Below, piece by piece: positions 11,273 through 24,707 of a stretch of 64,000 nucleotides of DNA. Below the pieces are notes generated by a model. That model did no database searches and was not told the DNA's origin. It was given only the letters and a program-made list of their open reading frames with translations. Made by a program: the position numbers and the translations under genes. The stretch is from assembly GCA_019096065.1 (NCBI GenBank), contig JAGUCH010000009.1, positions 4,660,001 through 4,724,000 on the forward strand. The letters are read 5' to 3'. This stretch comes from Paracyclopina nana (lineage: Eukaryota; Arthropoda; Copepoda; Cyclopoida; Cyclopettidae). Numbering within the stretch: the stretch's first letter is position 1; each line of letters starts with the position of its first letter.

Positions 11273-11415
11273 GCTCATTATCTTCCGCGTCTTTGACCGT
11301 AGCATGGTTGCGGTTGTTATCGGTTCTTAATTACTGACGAGGTTGCGATGTCAGTAAATAAGAAGCGATAACAACCGTAACCAAGCCACGATCAAAGACG
11401 CGGAAGATAATGAGC
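11273..11415. mobile_element. 143-bp near-perfect palindrome (foldback element)
   Basis: Both arms, about 65 bp each, begin and end with GCTCATTATCTTCCGCGTCT and its complement. They enclose a short central segment around GAGGTTGCGAT. Single-stranded DNA or RNA from here would form one long hairpin with few mismatches. It directly abuts the MITE on its left and ends 30 bp before the next element on its right. Confidence 0.75.
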
Positions 11416-11444
11416 AGATGTCGATTAATTAGTATAATGATTAA

Positions 11445-11663
11445 GGCTGGGTTCACCTACAAAACCATGGCGAAATTTTGAGCAAAATTACGCTGATTTT
11501 GCCAATTTGAGAGGGGACGAAACAACTTTTCTACATTTTTCTTCAAAATTGAACTATTAAATTAAGGCTAATTAAAAATATTCAGCCCAAAACCCTGAAC
11601 TTATCTCTTTTCAGTAATAAATTATGCCATAATTTCGGCCGTAATTTGTAGGTGAACCGGGCC
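11445..11663. mobile_element. MITE-like element at the 3' end of the laccase gene
   Basis: Left end GGCTGGGTTCACCTACAAAA (11445-11464) is matched in inverse by TTTGTAGGTGAACCGGGCC (11645-11663). The 219-bp element contains the stop codon and last 14 codons of the laccase-like gene. Confidence 0.6.
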
Positions 11664-14600
11664 GAAGTACGATTCATTTGAACTTGCCTTGATGATGACG
11701 CCCATGCCCAAATGATTGTGCCATGCCATGTGACAGTGAAAAAGCCAATATCCAACATTGTCAGCGTGGAATCGAATTATGGTGAATCCAGCGTCAGGCA
11801 CGGCGACGTTATCTTTCACTGGCGGATTCTGGAGATTTTTCATGATTTTCCCCCCACGGTTGAGCTGCTCTACATATTCACGAGTGATGAAGTTGCCAGG
11901 CCCAGGGGCGGGGCCTATGTGGGAGGGAGTGGCCGCGTGCCTTTCCATGGCCACGACAAAAAAGCTGTGGCCATGAATGTGGAATGGGTGACTGACATCG
12001 TAGGCATAACCTTCATCAATGAGAACAAGTTCCACAACATCTCCCAAATCAACTTGGAGCGTGTGAGTGCATTGGCAAAAGTCACTGCCTACAATCAAGA
12101 AAGCATCTCTACTATATTCAGTTTTTATTTGTGTGATGTCATAAGTATTGCAGAAGGTTAATTGCAAATTAGTATTGTCTATTTAAGCTCGAACTGACTT
12201 TTTTAAGGCTTCTGGCTTTTTCTATTTCAGGTTTTTTTTTACTTTTCAAGGCTTTTCCTCTTATCATGCCTTATATGGAGATGGGCAAATTGACGATATA
12301 TTTTAGTTTCTGCACCCAGTTACTACTTTTTTATGGCGAGCCAACTTGCTCAAACCGACGAAGCAAATTATGATGCTCGACTTTCAACTTGACTTTCAGC
12401 TTTTCAAATTGAATAAGAGATTGAGATTTTCGTTTTCGTCAACTTGTTAAACGTACCTTGGCAGTCTTTATCTTTTAGAGTTGACTCGTCACAGAACTCT
12501 GCATCTTTTCCTTGGCTCAATAAAGGAGAAGGTGGAAGCTGAAACATGACAACATTTAGGCATAATTTTTAATGACGCAATATTTCCCAATGGCCCCTGC
12601 TAATTACCATTAATGTGATGTTGTTGATTTGAGGTGTTCTCAGCTTGCTTTGCTTTGCCACCATGTCATAAGAATAGAATTCTTCGTGGAAGAAATGAGG
12701 GTTATTTTTGGGCAGCAGATCATAGGATAGATAGAACGTTTTATCCGCATCTTTTTTCAATGCTTTTCCTGCATAGGCTGAAAAGACAAAAATGTCCTGT
12801 TAATGTGCAGCCAAAAGTCCTTACGGAAATACACGAGAAACACCTTAAGGAAGGGAGAAAAATTATGGCAAACGTCAGCTGCTATAAAAAATTAGATCGA
12901 CTTTAAGCCAAAAAGAAAAGTAAACATATCAATTTTGGTAATAAAGTGAGCCACATTTTAGTCATTTTGAGCGAAATCAATAGTTAAATTTCATCTTTTA
13001 CCAATGAATCATGAAGTAAGCTAGGTTTTTTTAATGAAAAATTGAAATTCAAGAAACAAAATTGCCTTTAAAACCGCTGCTCGGTCCCGAGCTGAACTCG
13101 TCGAATAGCAGCCAGCAGCTGATTCACTTTTCCTCGTGACAAAGTTTTCCAGACCTCAAAACATGATTAAGGCAAGAGTCTTTAGTATTTGAGCATTTTT
13201 GTGGTACTTTTCCTAAAATCAAGATTAGGAATTGGTTAAGAGATTTTGAAATCAATATTTTTTAGTAAAAGAAGGTACGAGAAAAAACATTGGAAACCGA
13301 TGTTTGGTTGTTATAATTTCCAGAAGTACTGTGTTGCATGCACGAAAATGTGAAAGATTTTAAACTCACTCTCATTTTTCGTTGGCGATGGCAAATGCTT
13401 CAATTCTGTAATTGGAATCAATTTGGATTGGCTTTTGGTTTCCCCTTCCGGATTTCGCGGTGGGGCGAAATTCAGAGGGTTGACAACAGATCCAGAATTG
13501 TTGACAAAGTCATCATAGCTCGTGTTGTATTGGCCAAATGCAGCATTCTACAATTTGCACCATTCACTTTAGTATGTAGCTTTAGAATTTAGGTAAATCA
13601 ACGAACCATTTTGCTGTCAATATCGTCGTAGATAAGTAATCCCAATCCATGCACTTTTAGGTTGGCACAATCGAACAAGCCACCAAATTTCATTTGGTAA
13701 ACTCCAGGCTCTTGATTTGCATTCAGCACAAAATCAAACCTTCAAATTGGAAGCAGCATTAAAATGGATATTGACCATCACGAGCCGATGGTTTTAATAT
13801 CCCGTTCATCTGCCCCCAAATTCCTTACGATAATGCACGCCGAACGCCTTACCGAAAGGAGGAAAATTGTCTTATGACAAACACAAAAGTAAACTTCTGC
13901 TGATGCTAACACTTTGGAAAAAACGGGTCAATTTTAAGACTATTGAAAAGTAAACACTCACAAAGCTTATTTTAATTTCAGTGCCAAACTGGTTACTTCT
14001 GAATCAAAATGTCTCACACAAATTCATATGAATCAACTCAAAAATTGCAGAGCTGTTACATCTAAGATGCAGCTGAAATAATCAAAGTTTTTCTGAATTT
14101 TGCCCTAAATTTGTTAACTCGTTTCCTGGTTCAACTAGTTGAGAAGCCCTTCTTAAGTGGTTTGATACCAAAACTCCTTTGCCTTATGACAATTTTTTAC
14201 TTTCCGAAAAGCAACTTTGCACATGAACGGGATATAAAAGCTATTGAAAATCTTGGCGAGTGCACAGTGGGCCCCGTTGAAGCATTTTCCTCCATTTCTT
14301 ATTTTTCGTCAAATCGGCAGCGCATTAGCAAAGCCCCCAAATTACTGTAAAACTGGAACTTTTGACTCTTTCTAGCAAAGTCTTACGCAAATTCACGCAC
14401 TTTTTTTGCAATCCAACCCCGTTCATATTACTTTTTCTCTAATTTGACAGTGTTATGGGTTGGACAACCTTGGACTTAAAAAGTTCAGCTAATATTTAGT
14501 TTAGTTTTACATGCAAATAGAAGATTCATCTTTTTGGGTCAATTTTGACCCTTATTTTTAATGAAATCCTGTTCTCTTGAGACCTAAAATACTTAGACTA

Positions 14601-16560
14601 ATTCTAATCTAAGGCTTCAACAAAAAAATTATGGTTCTAATGGAACAGTAGAAGCTTGTAGCCACTTTTTGACATTTCTTTTTGCTTAGATTTTTTTAGC
14701 AAATTCGGGATGCTTCTCAAAAATGATCATGAATTCACAAATCGAATTGAATTTAGAGCCTTTTAAATGGTCATTTCTGATCACCAAGAACCCATTGGAA
14801 CTATTTTAAGATAAAAAAGTGTTTGAAACTGGATTTCATAATTTGGCTGAAATGGAGAAAGAAGGGTCTCCGTGGCCCACTGTGGAGTGGGGGCTTTTTC
14901 GTAAGTTGCTTATTTTCAGTGTCATTTTTTCAAATGCCAAAAAACCCATATTTCTCAAACTCAAAAATGTCGTGAAAAAACATCTCAATAATCTCTCAGT
15001 TTACATGAAATCATAGAAATGTCACCTTTCGCCTTCATGTACAATAAAGGCGTCAACTTCAATCGGTTCAATGGATCGAGTATCACTCGCTATTAGCGTT
15101 AAAGTGTGATTCTGGACCGATACTTCGATTGGGCATAGGGTGATTCCCGGAGACACGATTCGGAAGCGATACCGAAATCCAGACTTGACTTGGAATGTCG
15201 CGTATGGAGTCAGCAGTCCTCCCTCATGCACTCGCCCAAATCCATTGATCAGCATATTGTCGGCCTTGTTTTTGCCAGTGTCCCTTCAAAATTCAAAATC
15301 ATTTACACGAATGTTTATTTTTTTGCCGAGCTTTACCAGTGGTGCAAAACAAAGGCTTCCCTGGTTGCCTGCAATTAAAAAGCTGTCAAAATTCAAGATT
15401 AGCCATGGGGCAATGTTTACTTGGTGAAACCACTCTTGAGGGAAAATCAAGTGCTCCGTCAAGTCATAGTCGTATAAATGTGAGTTTGGGTCGCTCTCAG
15501 CAGCTTGCCTCACTATGTAGGCTCCAAAAGCTCCATCTCCTCTTTGGAACGCTGCATGTGAATGGTAGAACATTGTACCAGAAACTCTAGCCTTGAACTT
15601 ATAGACGAACCTGAAATGGAAAAGTGCCATACTAGCTACTTTTTTTTTCTCCAACTCATTCCTTACTTTGCTTCCGGTAAAATTGGACACTGGGTTACAT
15701 AAGGCACACCATCCATGTACTGGTATCCCTTGTAATGTTCGCCTGAAACATTGAAATTATTTCTCCATTTTTAGCGGGTTCAAGGCCGAAATAAAGTTCA
15801 ATATTGATTTCTCGCTAATGATGATGAAAACCACCATCATCCATTCACGTGATTGTTTTCTCATGCATGGTACATAATAAAGTATAATACATTTTTGCTA
15901 TACAAACTTTCAACGGAAACATCTTTATAAAAAGATGTTTTAATGTTTTAATGTACTATCGAGACTTTTAGTGTAGATGAACAACGCATGATTGTGACTG
16001 TCCAGGGATTGATTATGATATGGTTACCTACCATGAAAATGTAGCGAAGTTGTCTCCGTGTGTAAGTGATTGAAAACTTCCGCTATAATCAAATCTCCCT
16101 GGCACACAGCAACTGGAGGACCAGGCATTTGCCTATACAATTACAATAACAGTGCTAATCACTCTTTAGCCCGAAAAAGTGTAGTTCATGTTACCTATTA
16201 ATGGAGGTGATGCCCTTCTCAAATCCGTCACCAGTAATGCAATGAGGCAAAAAGCAATCAGTTCTGTTGCCAGGGCAACCGAAACAGGCCTTAATGGGGA
16301 GCAAAAATAGGCATAAATTGCAAGAATACAAAAGTGTAGCCTACTTTGCTCATTGGATTGTACAGCTCAATCGTAAAAGTGTATTTGCACACCATTGGGC
16401 TGCCATTTTTCACACACACTCGGTCACATGGATGCCTTGCTGATTCGCCTGTATTGGATATATTTGCCAGTACTTTCAAATTACGTACGTTTGTATTCAT
16501 TGTATTTCTTACTAGCAAACTGGTCCACTTTGTAAGATGACTTTTGCCTGGCTGCAGCCA
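11622..16560 (-). CDS. Laccase-like multicopper oxidase, 5' end unresolved
   Basis: Oxidises phenols or metals with four copper ions; arthropod relatives are secreted and act in cuticle tanning or iron metabolism. About eleven exons can be read. They include 16345 and upstream, 16289-16195, 16132-16032, 15742-15668, about 15611-15421, about 15283-15026, 13739-13607, about 12776-12610, about 12541-12457 and 12150-11622. All copper motifs are present in order: [31 protein letters not shown] and [12 protein letters not shown], the last with an axial Met. The first coding exon and any signal peptide were not found: an in-frame TGA lies just upstream of 16570. The junction near 15421/15283 is ambiguous in phase. 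The C-terminal 14 residues and the stop come from a MITE-like element. A 1.3-kb intron (13740-15025) contains a further inverted-repeat element. Confidence 0.85.
13796..14240. mobile_element. Possible MITE-like element in a laccase intron
   Basis: TAATATCCCGTTCATCTGC at about 13795-13813 has an approximate inverted partner, GCACATGAACGGGATATAAA, at 14219-14238. About 445 bp with no coding frame. The GTTCATCT core links it to the dispersed family. Confidence 0.4.
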
Positions 16561-16575
16561 AAGAAATAGCAGCAA

Positions 16576-17764
16576 AAATCAGACTGTGAAAAAAGATAAA
16601 TATTTGGCTGTAGTGGCTCATTTTGAGCCTTATTTGCGACTACCGACTGTAACTATACAGTGTGACAATAATCTACCTGGGCCTATTGATTCATTGTACT
16701 CACTTTTTCGCGTCCACGCGCGCAATTTGACGTAAATAGCTTAAAGGCCAGTTTTATTTTGTAGCTGGATTATTCTACATTTACAGCATGGATCAAGTCC
16801 TTTTATCGCTACCTCTTTTTGTGGCGCCACTGCAATATTAGAGAGGGGCAAATTACCAGAAATGCTTCTTTTTTATAATATTAGTGTGTTGGCGCTTTTA
16901 AAGGGTGAGTGACCAAATTTGTTGACAAGAGCCTGGTTGCATATGCAGCCTTCAAAACAAACTTACTGTGGATTAGTTTCTCACGTGTTTTGATATAGCC
17001 CAAGGTACTTTTTTACGAAAAAATGTCTGCGTAGTGTGATGCTAAAAATATGCCAGCAGATATTAAAAAGTAATAAGGAAGCAAATTGGAATTATTGAAT
17101 TACGATTTTTGGCTTCATGGGCAAAATAATCTATTAAAATGTAAACTACTTGTCAAGTCCAAAGTGGGCCTGTTAAATGATTGGTCACGACCTGGCCTTT
17201 AAAATGTTCTGTAAATTAATGGCGTTTCATAAGGTGTGAATTAATTGAGTCAGATTCTATGCTAAGGGCTCTTTGTATAAGGCATCTCTATAGCTTCTCG
17301 CAAACATGATAAGCTCATGCCTAAAATGTGCCTATATTAAGTTTATGGTCTGTAAAAAATTAAGTTCTTGATACCTATTACTCATTTTCAACTCGAGAAC
17401 AGTTTTAGCTTTTTTCCAGTCATAAAGCAATAAAAATGCAACCTCATTAAGCTTTAATCAAAAGTAAGCCTAGCTGAGAAAAATTAAAGTTCAAGAATTC
17501 CCCCTTCCTTTCAGCTTCGGAACATTTAGACGTTGTCACGCAACCTTTCCATAAAAAGTTTTGGTCACTCAGAAATAATGTAGGAAACGCGAATGTAAAA
17601 AAAAGCCTTCCTATTTGAGAATGCAATCAATATATGTGTTATAGTTTATTGAATATTTTCAACATCAAAATACTTTAAATTAGAAACATGAAAAAGCAGA
17701 AATGATTTTGAGGATATATGAAGAATAGTTCGCACACAATACAATGGACAAAGACTTTTCAGTC
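16576..17764. other. Upstream of the laccase gene; no supported exon
   Basis: The missing laccase 5' exon and promoter should lie here, but I could not identify them. The rest is AT-rich and unremarkable. Confidence 0.35.
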
Positions 17765-18140
17765 TCGTCGCATTTGTAGGCCTACTTCAAGTCAATTATC
17801 ACAATCACTGGACTGGAACAAAATGTTTTTGGGTCCTGCACAAAATACTTCATAATAATTTATCTTTTGATTGGGATCCATGCTCAGGGCGCAAAGCCTT
17901 CATCACCAGCCTCGCTATGAGAGTGAATAATCCTCCGGACTCAACTCCATCAATCGCAATCCATATCGACTCCTCCTTGATAAATATTGCAGGACTCTGA
18001 CGAGCTATGCGTTCCAAACGGAGTTGCTCATCTTCTGAGGCCAAAATTATCTGATGAAGAATTGAGTCCAATCATTGAGGACACAATGTCTGAGGTTTTT
18101 CTGGAGCAGGAGGAGCAATTCGGAATGACACCATAATTAT
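17765..18140 (-). pseudogene. Decayed tandem copy of the CIP4 3' end
   Basis: Aligns with 18141-18545 over the last SH3 codons, the 3' flank and part of the upstream linker. Shared landmarks are GATCCATGCT, AAAGCCTTCATCACCAGCCT, CGCTATG.GAGTGAAT and TTATCACAATCA. Read on the minus strand, the copy has in-frame stops (GATTGATGG) and lacks the middle of the SH3 domain. The offset is about 376 bp, same orientation. Because 3' flanking DNA was copied too, this was a DNA-level tandem duplication. Confidence 0.85.
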
Positions 18141-18238
18141 CTTAACGTTGCGTAGGCCTTCTTGCTGTTAATTATCACAATCATTGGAGTGGAACAATAT
18201 GTTGTAGTGTCCTGGACATAATAGTTGGTATTAATATT

Positions 18239-21200
18239 TCATATCATTCGGATCCATGCTGTGGGCACAAAGCCTTCATCACCAGCCTCGCTATGCGAGT
18301 GAATCAGCCTCCGGACTCGAGTCCATCCATCGCAATCCTCGTCAACCACGAGGAGTTCTTCGCCCTCTTCCATGGGGATGTTTGACTCTTCCATGTTTGA
18401 ATGATTGTACGTGTAAAGTGCCACGCATCGCTTGAGGCCACCTCCCTCTGATGAGGAGCTGGAGGTCACCGAGGGGCTGGACATGGAGGACATTGTGTCA
18501 GAGGCCATGGCTTCCGGAGGAGGAGGAGGAATGACATCGTAATCGTCCGAATGAGGTCCATGCTCCCACTTTTCCAACGATGATGGCACTTCATACACTC
18601 GACTGCTGGAGGCTATACTGAGGCTGCTGGACTTGACAGAGCCTCCAGAGCTATTGGTGGATCCTCCTCGGTTCAACCTCACGCCCACACTCATCGGACT
18701 CGAGGACATCACTTGAGGACTCCGGCTTCGTGCCAATGTCTCTAGCCTGTCCTCAACTGAGACATGCTCGGCCCTGATGGAGGTCAGTGCAGCCTCGAGT
18801 TCACTGACATGAGAGTGGAGACTTTGGATTTCATTTTTGAATTGTTTGGTGTTGCCGAATTTGGGCTGTTTTTGGTAGGTGGCCATCATCTGGGAGAGAG
18901 ATTTCAGCTCCTTTTGGCTCTTGATCAGTTCAGCCTCGATGGCTGCCATTTGGCGTTCCAGTTCACGTTTTCGCGGGTACAAGTTCAGATTGGAGGGCCC
19001 AGTGGAGGCCAGTGCATCTGCATTTAGTAGCGAATGAGGATCTTGCATGTCCTCAAAGTTGAAATCCCCTGGGGGAACATCTCCAGATTTGAACCTCTCA
19101 ATGACTATGGCAGAGTCCCTCTCGGGCTCTATGGAGTCCATAGCCTTCTGGATGGATTCATGGCACTTGCTGATTATGGGCTGGACCTGGAACGGAAAAT
19201 TGAAAGTAACTAATAAATGATGTTTGTTTTGGCCAATGTTCAGAACGGAAATAAAATGCTTGTGGTTGACATCAATCAATCAAAATCACTTTTCCTTAAC
19301 ATCTATTAATTCTGCTCCACGTTTTTTCATCGACAAATATAATAATGAATCTTCACGTTCTATTGAAATTTTGATTGTGTTTTTCATTTTTGCAAACAGA
19401 ATGCAAAGTTGAAAGATGCTTATTAATTTTGCTGCTGTGTCAAAAAACAAAAACATCTTCAAAATTTCAAATATTACGATTTCTTAATTTTTGGCACATG
19501 ATCACCACATTAGTTTATTGTATGCTCCATATAAGTCATAAGTGTGAACTTTTTTGTCACACTACCTGAGCTCGTTTGACAAATAACAAGGGAGTGCTAA
19601 ATTACTCAAGTTTCGTGTCCTTTAAGTAGCAAAATGTGCCACCAATTCAACAAAACTTGTGGAAGTTAAAGGAGATAATGAAAATTGTTTGCCAGCTTCT
19701 GAATAATCATCTCTGGAGGATGTCAACACCACCTGTTGCCAATTGTAATGAGCCTGTTTTTCACAACATCACGAAATAATGGGGGTAATTCCTGCAATGC
19801 GCACTATCTACTTTACGCAAGGTATAAGTGTGCAAAGAAGCAACAAGGTGACTCTTGTCTATGAAATGATGTGTAAACTGTGAACTGGTGTGACTCATTT
19901 TCAAATTGCAGCGTGAGTCACGACTCATCATCGGCTTCAAAAAAAGACATTGGGGTTAACCCAAATTGTCGACCCTTTTTAAAGAGATGAATTATACGCT
20001 AAATAGGAAAATTGGCTTTATCTCTTGGCATGATTTGCAGATGTAGAAACAGAGATTAAATGGCAAATATTGGGTAGTGTCAGTAAAATGCAAAATGCCT
20101 GTTTGCTGCCCACATTTTGAGCTCTGGCTAAATTTCAAGTTGTAGGCATGCCGTTGCCAAAATGGGAATTCAGGAGGTCCAAAAGTGTATTCATCAAAAA
20201 ACATGTCCAGCTTGTACAAGCTGAATCATTTGTTCCGCCTTTATCGTGGAAAAAGACATTTTCGTGCTAAGCTCGGGATTTTAAAGCGATAAGAAGTGAA
20301 TTTTGACCTAAAAACAAAAAGCCCCCCGCTGCTGGCTAGGAATGAAAAGTGACATTTTCGAGCTGTTTTTTTTCGAAAATTGAAAAACATTTTGAAAAAG
20401 GTCCCGTTTGATCGTCAGCTAGTTTTTGGAATATTTACGCAACAGACGACTGGCCGCCATTTTGCTTGTTTGCCAATGCCTGTTTGTCCATCAATCAAAC
20501 ATGATTCCAGTGTCTAAAGGTTGACTGTAATTTTCCAACGTGAAACTCTCGTAGTAGATGCTTTGCTGCATTCCTTTTTCGGTATTTTATAGCTTTATGG
20601 TGGCCCTAAATGAGCACTAGTGCGTAACTGATAACGAGAATCTTGAAAAATGACCACTTTGTTTACATTCTCATTATGTTATTTTCAACAACAAAAACAA
20701 CCAGTCTGCGAGTCATTTCCCCCTTTCCTTTATTAATCACCAAGTGAAAGAATGCCAAAAATATCACTGGTCCCAACTTGCTATTTTGTAGCTTTTGCCC
20801 TGAAAGTATTATGAAAAAGGGCAAAAACTCAATAAGCGAGAACCAGTCTTGGAGTTATTTCTCAGTGCCATTCAAAATGCGTCGAATTCTAAAGAAAAAC
20901 GCCAAAAATGTAGTAAGCTTATATTCAAGCATCAAAACAAAAGGCAGTGACCAGTCTAGGAGTTAGTTCCCTTTTGCTATTCAAAATGGCTTAATTTATG
21001 CAAAAAAACGCCTATTAAGTAATTTCAAAGTAAATGCTATTAAGAAACATATTAAGCTTGATAAAACAACCAGTCCTAGCGTTATTTCCATGTGCCACTT
21101 GTAATTCACCAAAAATTATGGAAAACGGCCAAAAATGAGTTGTCTTACCTCAACTTCTTTTGCTAGGCATGACAGGATGCCTTGCCTCATAAGCTCGATC

Positions 21201-22462
21201 CTCTTGTGTTCAACGGACTGTAGTTCAGAGAGGACACCAGGAAGGAGCTCGTAGTAGTAACGCTGTCGAAAGGCGTTGGTTTTCACTAGCTGATCAGCAA
21301 ACGTGTGCTTCATAGCTTCACACGTGGAGGTCTTGCTGGACGCTTGCATTTGGAGCTTGGCCATTTCGTTGCGGCTCACGTTGCCGTCACTGTCGGCCTT
21401 TTTGTACGCGGCCGTGGCCTTTTCCTGCTCGTCGAAAGCCTTGCGAAACTTCTCCTTGGAGGCCTGCATGGATTTGAAGGCTGCATTCAAGTCTGTGAGC
21501 AGTTTTTCACTTTCCTTCATGTTTTTCCGCCGGATTTCTTTCAGCTGCTTGGCACTGTCATGGATGTTTTTGTAGATCTCTTTGGAGAGAGCCTCGGCAA
21601 GGACTTCATGTTGGCCAGCTTGGAATCCCACTTCTTGCAGCATCTGCAATTTATTCACCGTTCTCAGTAAGAAATAGATACGTTTATTGAGCGGCGTGAC
21701 TCGCGAAAATAGTAAACAATGTGGATGTACTTAATCATTCCTCTGTGATGGGGGCTCTCGTAACGGTTACTTTTATCACCATGTGTATGTATAAAAAAAA
21801 TAATGCAAAGAACTGACCAAAAATGAATTGCCTGCAAGCATCTTTATCTCTCCTAGTTCTGAATCATTTTTCGTCCTAATTCATTAGAAAACATGTGCAA
21901 AAGCTTAGATTAGATGATCATACTATATTGACATATGTGACGATTTTCAGTCTTGACATGCATTTTCTGACAGGTCTCAAATGTCTCTCCTTCATACTAG
22001 GACAATGAAAAAATGGAAGACATGCCTGAGTGAGCCGAAATGTACTACGTGCTATATTCGATTCATGGCCATAAAAGAAGGATTCCGAGAAATGGTCATT
22101 TTCTTGCGCGTAGGTGAACATCGCATTAAATAGAGCAAAATGAATGTATCTACCTCCTTGTAAGCCACCATGTGCGTCATTTCTTCCTCGAAAGAGGCCA
22201 CAGCCTTCGACACCACGATGGAGGCCGGCCCAGAGTCCTTGGCCTCCATGGCCGACTTGTCGGAAGAACCGGCGGCCTTGCCGGGCATGCCCTTGGGCGC
22301 GTACTTTTTGACCAGTGTGCGCAAGCTTTTGGCATACTCCTTCTCCACTTTGGCCCTCTCTTTGACGAACTCTGCCACAGACTTCTCGAGGAAGTCGATG
22401 CCCGTCGCGGTGTAGCCGCACAGGTCCTCGTACTTGTCCCACAATTCGATGCCCCAGCTCAT
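18239..22462 (-). CDS. Cip4: CIP4/TOCA-family F-BAR protein (TRIP10/FNBP1 type)
   Basis: Bends membranes and links Cdc42 to actin assembly during endocytosis and cell shaping. Three exons join in phase 0: 22462-22154, 21643-21149 and 19186-18239, about 583 residues. The start MSWGIELWDKYEDL is the conserved N-terminus of the family, which fixes the ATG at 22460-22462. The F-BAR domain covers roughly residues 1-265 with long charged helices. An HR1-like Cdc42-binding coiled coil (LYPRKRELERQMAAIEAEL) lies near residues 338-415. A Ser-rich linker with a PPPPPE patch follows, then a C-terminal SH3 domain from about 517 (CVALYTYNHSN, WTRVRR, GFVPTAWIRMI). Introns are long, about 0.5 and 2.0 kb, with no recognised content apart from a copy of the dispersed terminal repeat near 22110. 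A decayed copy of the 3' end follows immediately. Confidence 0.92.
19187..21148 (-). other. Intron of the CIP4 gene
   Basis: 1.96-kb intron between the F-BAR and HR1 exons. No nested gene, RNA or repeat recognised. Confidence 0.5.
22110..22130. repeat. Terminal-repeat copy in the CIP4 first intron
   Basis: TAGGTGAACATCGCATTAAA, a variant of the dispersed GTTCATCTA motif. No inverted partner is evident nearby. Confidence 0.35.
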
Positions 22463-24707
22463 GATCAGGCTCAAAAATCTAGGGCCGTTTTCATGACCAG
22501 CGCGCTGATGTCTCACCAAAAACTGATTCTTGGAACGCTGCTGCTTCGTCCGCCGCCGCTCCACTGCACTGCACTGAGGGGGTGCGGCTAAGGTAAACGC
22601 GCGCAAGCGCGCATTTCTACCGTGCAGCAGCCTTTTTTCAGTTTTTACCTGCTGACTGCTGAGCTATGCCATAAATGCTGCTTGAAGCATGACGTCAACG
22701 TTCCATAGGCTTCCACTCCATACAGAGTCTTTTAAGCCATGCAAAAAGACTCTGTCATCTATCTTTAAAAATCGCATGAAAATGTTTTTTGTCACTCGGA
22801 GCCGATTTCAATATCGTAGACTGAAATCAAAGCTTGGCTATTGATTTGCGCAAACTGTTTTGCCAAAAAAATGTGGCAAAGAGCAAAATGTCGATGATGA
22901 CTCACTCATTTTTTTATAAAATAAATTTTGCCGTAGATGAACGCCGCATAAACTTGACACTCCCTATGAATGCAAACATGCCTACTGCCTTCACTTCTTT
23001 AAAAAAGATTTGTGCTATATGTACGCATTTCTCCCTCCAGTTGAGATATTGATCGCCATTCCTCCCCTTTAAAAGAGCCCCACCCAAACCTGCTGGCAGC
23101 TTCTTCTTCTTCCCTACTTCCAATTTACGTTTTCACTGCTGCCACTGAGTGCGCAGAATTGCTACCAAATGCGAAGGGGAGCTCGCGCCGGAAGTGCGTC
23201 GTCTATTTTTGGTCTTCTTTTCATACCCTGTTGTTCCAAATGATCAATTTAAGTGAGATGTGATGTTGTTTGGGACCCTCCGTGCTTTTTTTCATACACA
23301 AGCTTTTCGTGGTGATAAAGGGGATTTCCTGTTCAGCGTATTGCGTTTTCCATATCACATTTTTTTCAATCTTTGCCAAAACCTCAAGGAATCAACGGTA
23401 GTTCAAAAAGAACAATATACTCGTAGCATAGAACACAAAGAGCTAAAAAATGCATTCGTCTAAGTGGAACCGAATGCTACTATATAAAGCGGATTTGTTA
23501 TGTTTTTGAAGATGCGATGAAAAATGGAGCCATGCATTATAAAAATCTACACCCACGTGGGCTTCCATCGGGCCCACGTGCTTATAAAAAAGCCTCATTG
23601 TACATTCAGAACAGTTAGACAAGGTGAGAAAATTCTGGGGCAATTGGGCCGTGGATAGAAACAATGCATCAATAATCGGGCAAAAAATTGAAATGTGACG
23701 TTCACCTACCTGAATTTCTACATAAATAATAATACATCTTTTTATTGAGACATTTTAGTTTGTGCCAAAACAGTCGAAAATCCACATAAACAAAATATGA
23801 ATTGCGTGGCCCAACATTTGAATTTATTTTTAGTATGCTGAAATCAATTTCAATAGAAAAAAGTGTCATTTGTGTTCAAAGATGAACATTGCTCGTAAAT
23901 GATTGCTTTTCTTCATCTGGTTGTGGGCTAGAATGAGACGAACAATGGAGGAAATAGTATGGCCACAGTTCTACGTACAGTGCGTTCCACGATTTTTAAG
24001 CATTCTGCTACGAAGCTCCAAGTCCACTTTCTCCAAATTGGCCTCCCCAACTTGCGTACGACCACGACGACTCAGGGTCAGTCCAAGATGATCTATAGTA
24101 ATAAGGTGAGTTCTTGTCGCTGCTTTACTATAGCACACAGTCTGACTGAGCTGTGGTAGGCTTCAAGACAAAATTTCAATAGAATTCTGTGGATTTCACT
24201 TCCAAAAATTTCCATAACCAGCCTTAAATTATCAAAAAGTGCCCAAATTGCATACTTTTTTAGAAAAGACAGAACTTATCTAGGAGCTCTGTTGAAGACG
24301 CGTGAGATTAGCCCGCTTGCTTCCATGATTGACACGTCACTTGAGCTCACGCGCTATGTAGTAAGAACTACTAGCGCCACCTAGGCTAAGACAAACAGAT
24401 TTGGTGATTTTAGCATGCAAAACTTGCGTCAAGAACTCACTTACGAGACCCCCCTGGGTCAGTCAATGACTCAGTACTTATGACTAAGTGAAGCCTCTCA
24501 TAGACTCAAGCTCACATCGCAAATACATAGAGTCATTTTCTTCCTATGTCGAGTTCGCATCTGCATTATCAAAGATCAGTGTTTTGACGACATTTCATCT
24601 TTTAATTTACTTTTTTTTAATTAAAGAAACACAGCTGTCATACTGCAACTTTGTATTCGGTATCAGAAATGAAATTATTATTGACAGTAAGAGCTATGTT
24701 CGCTTTG

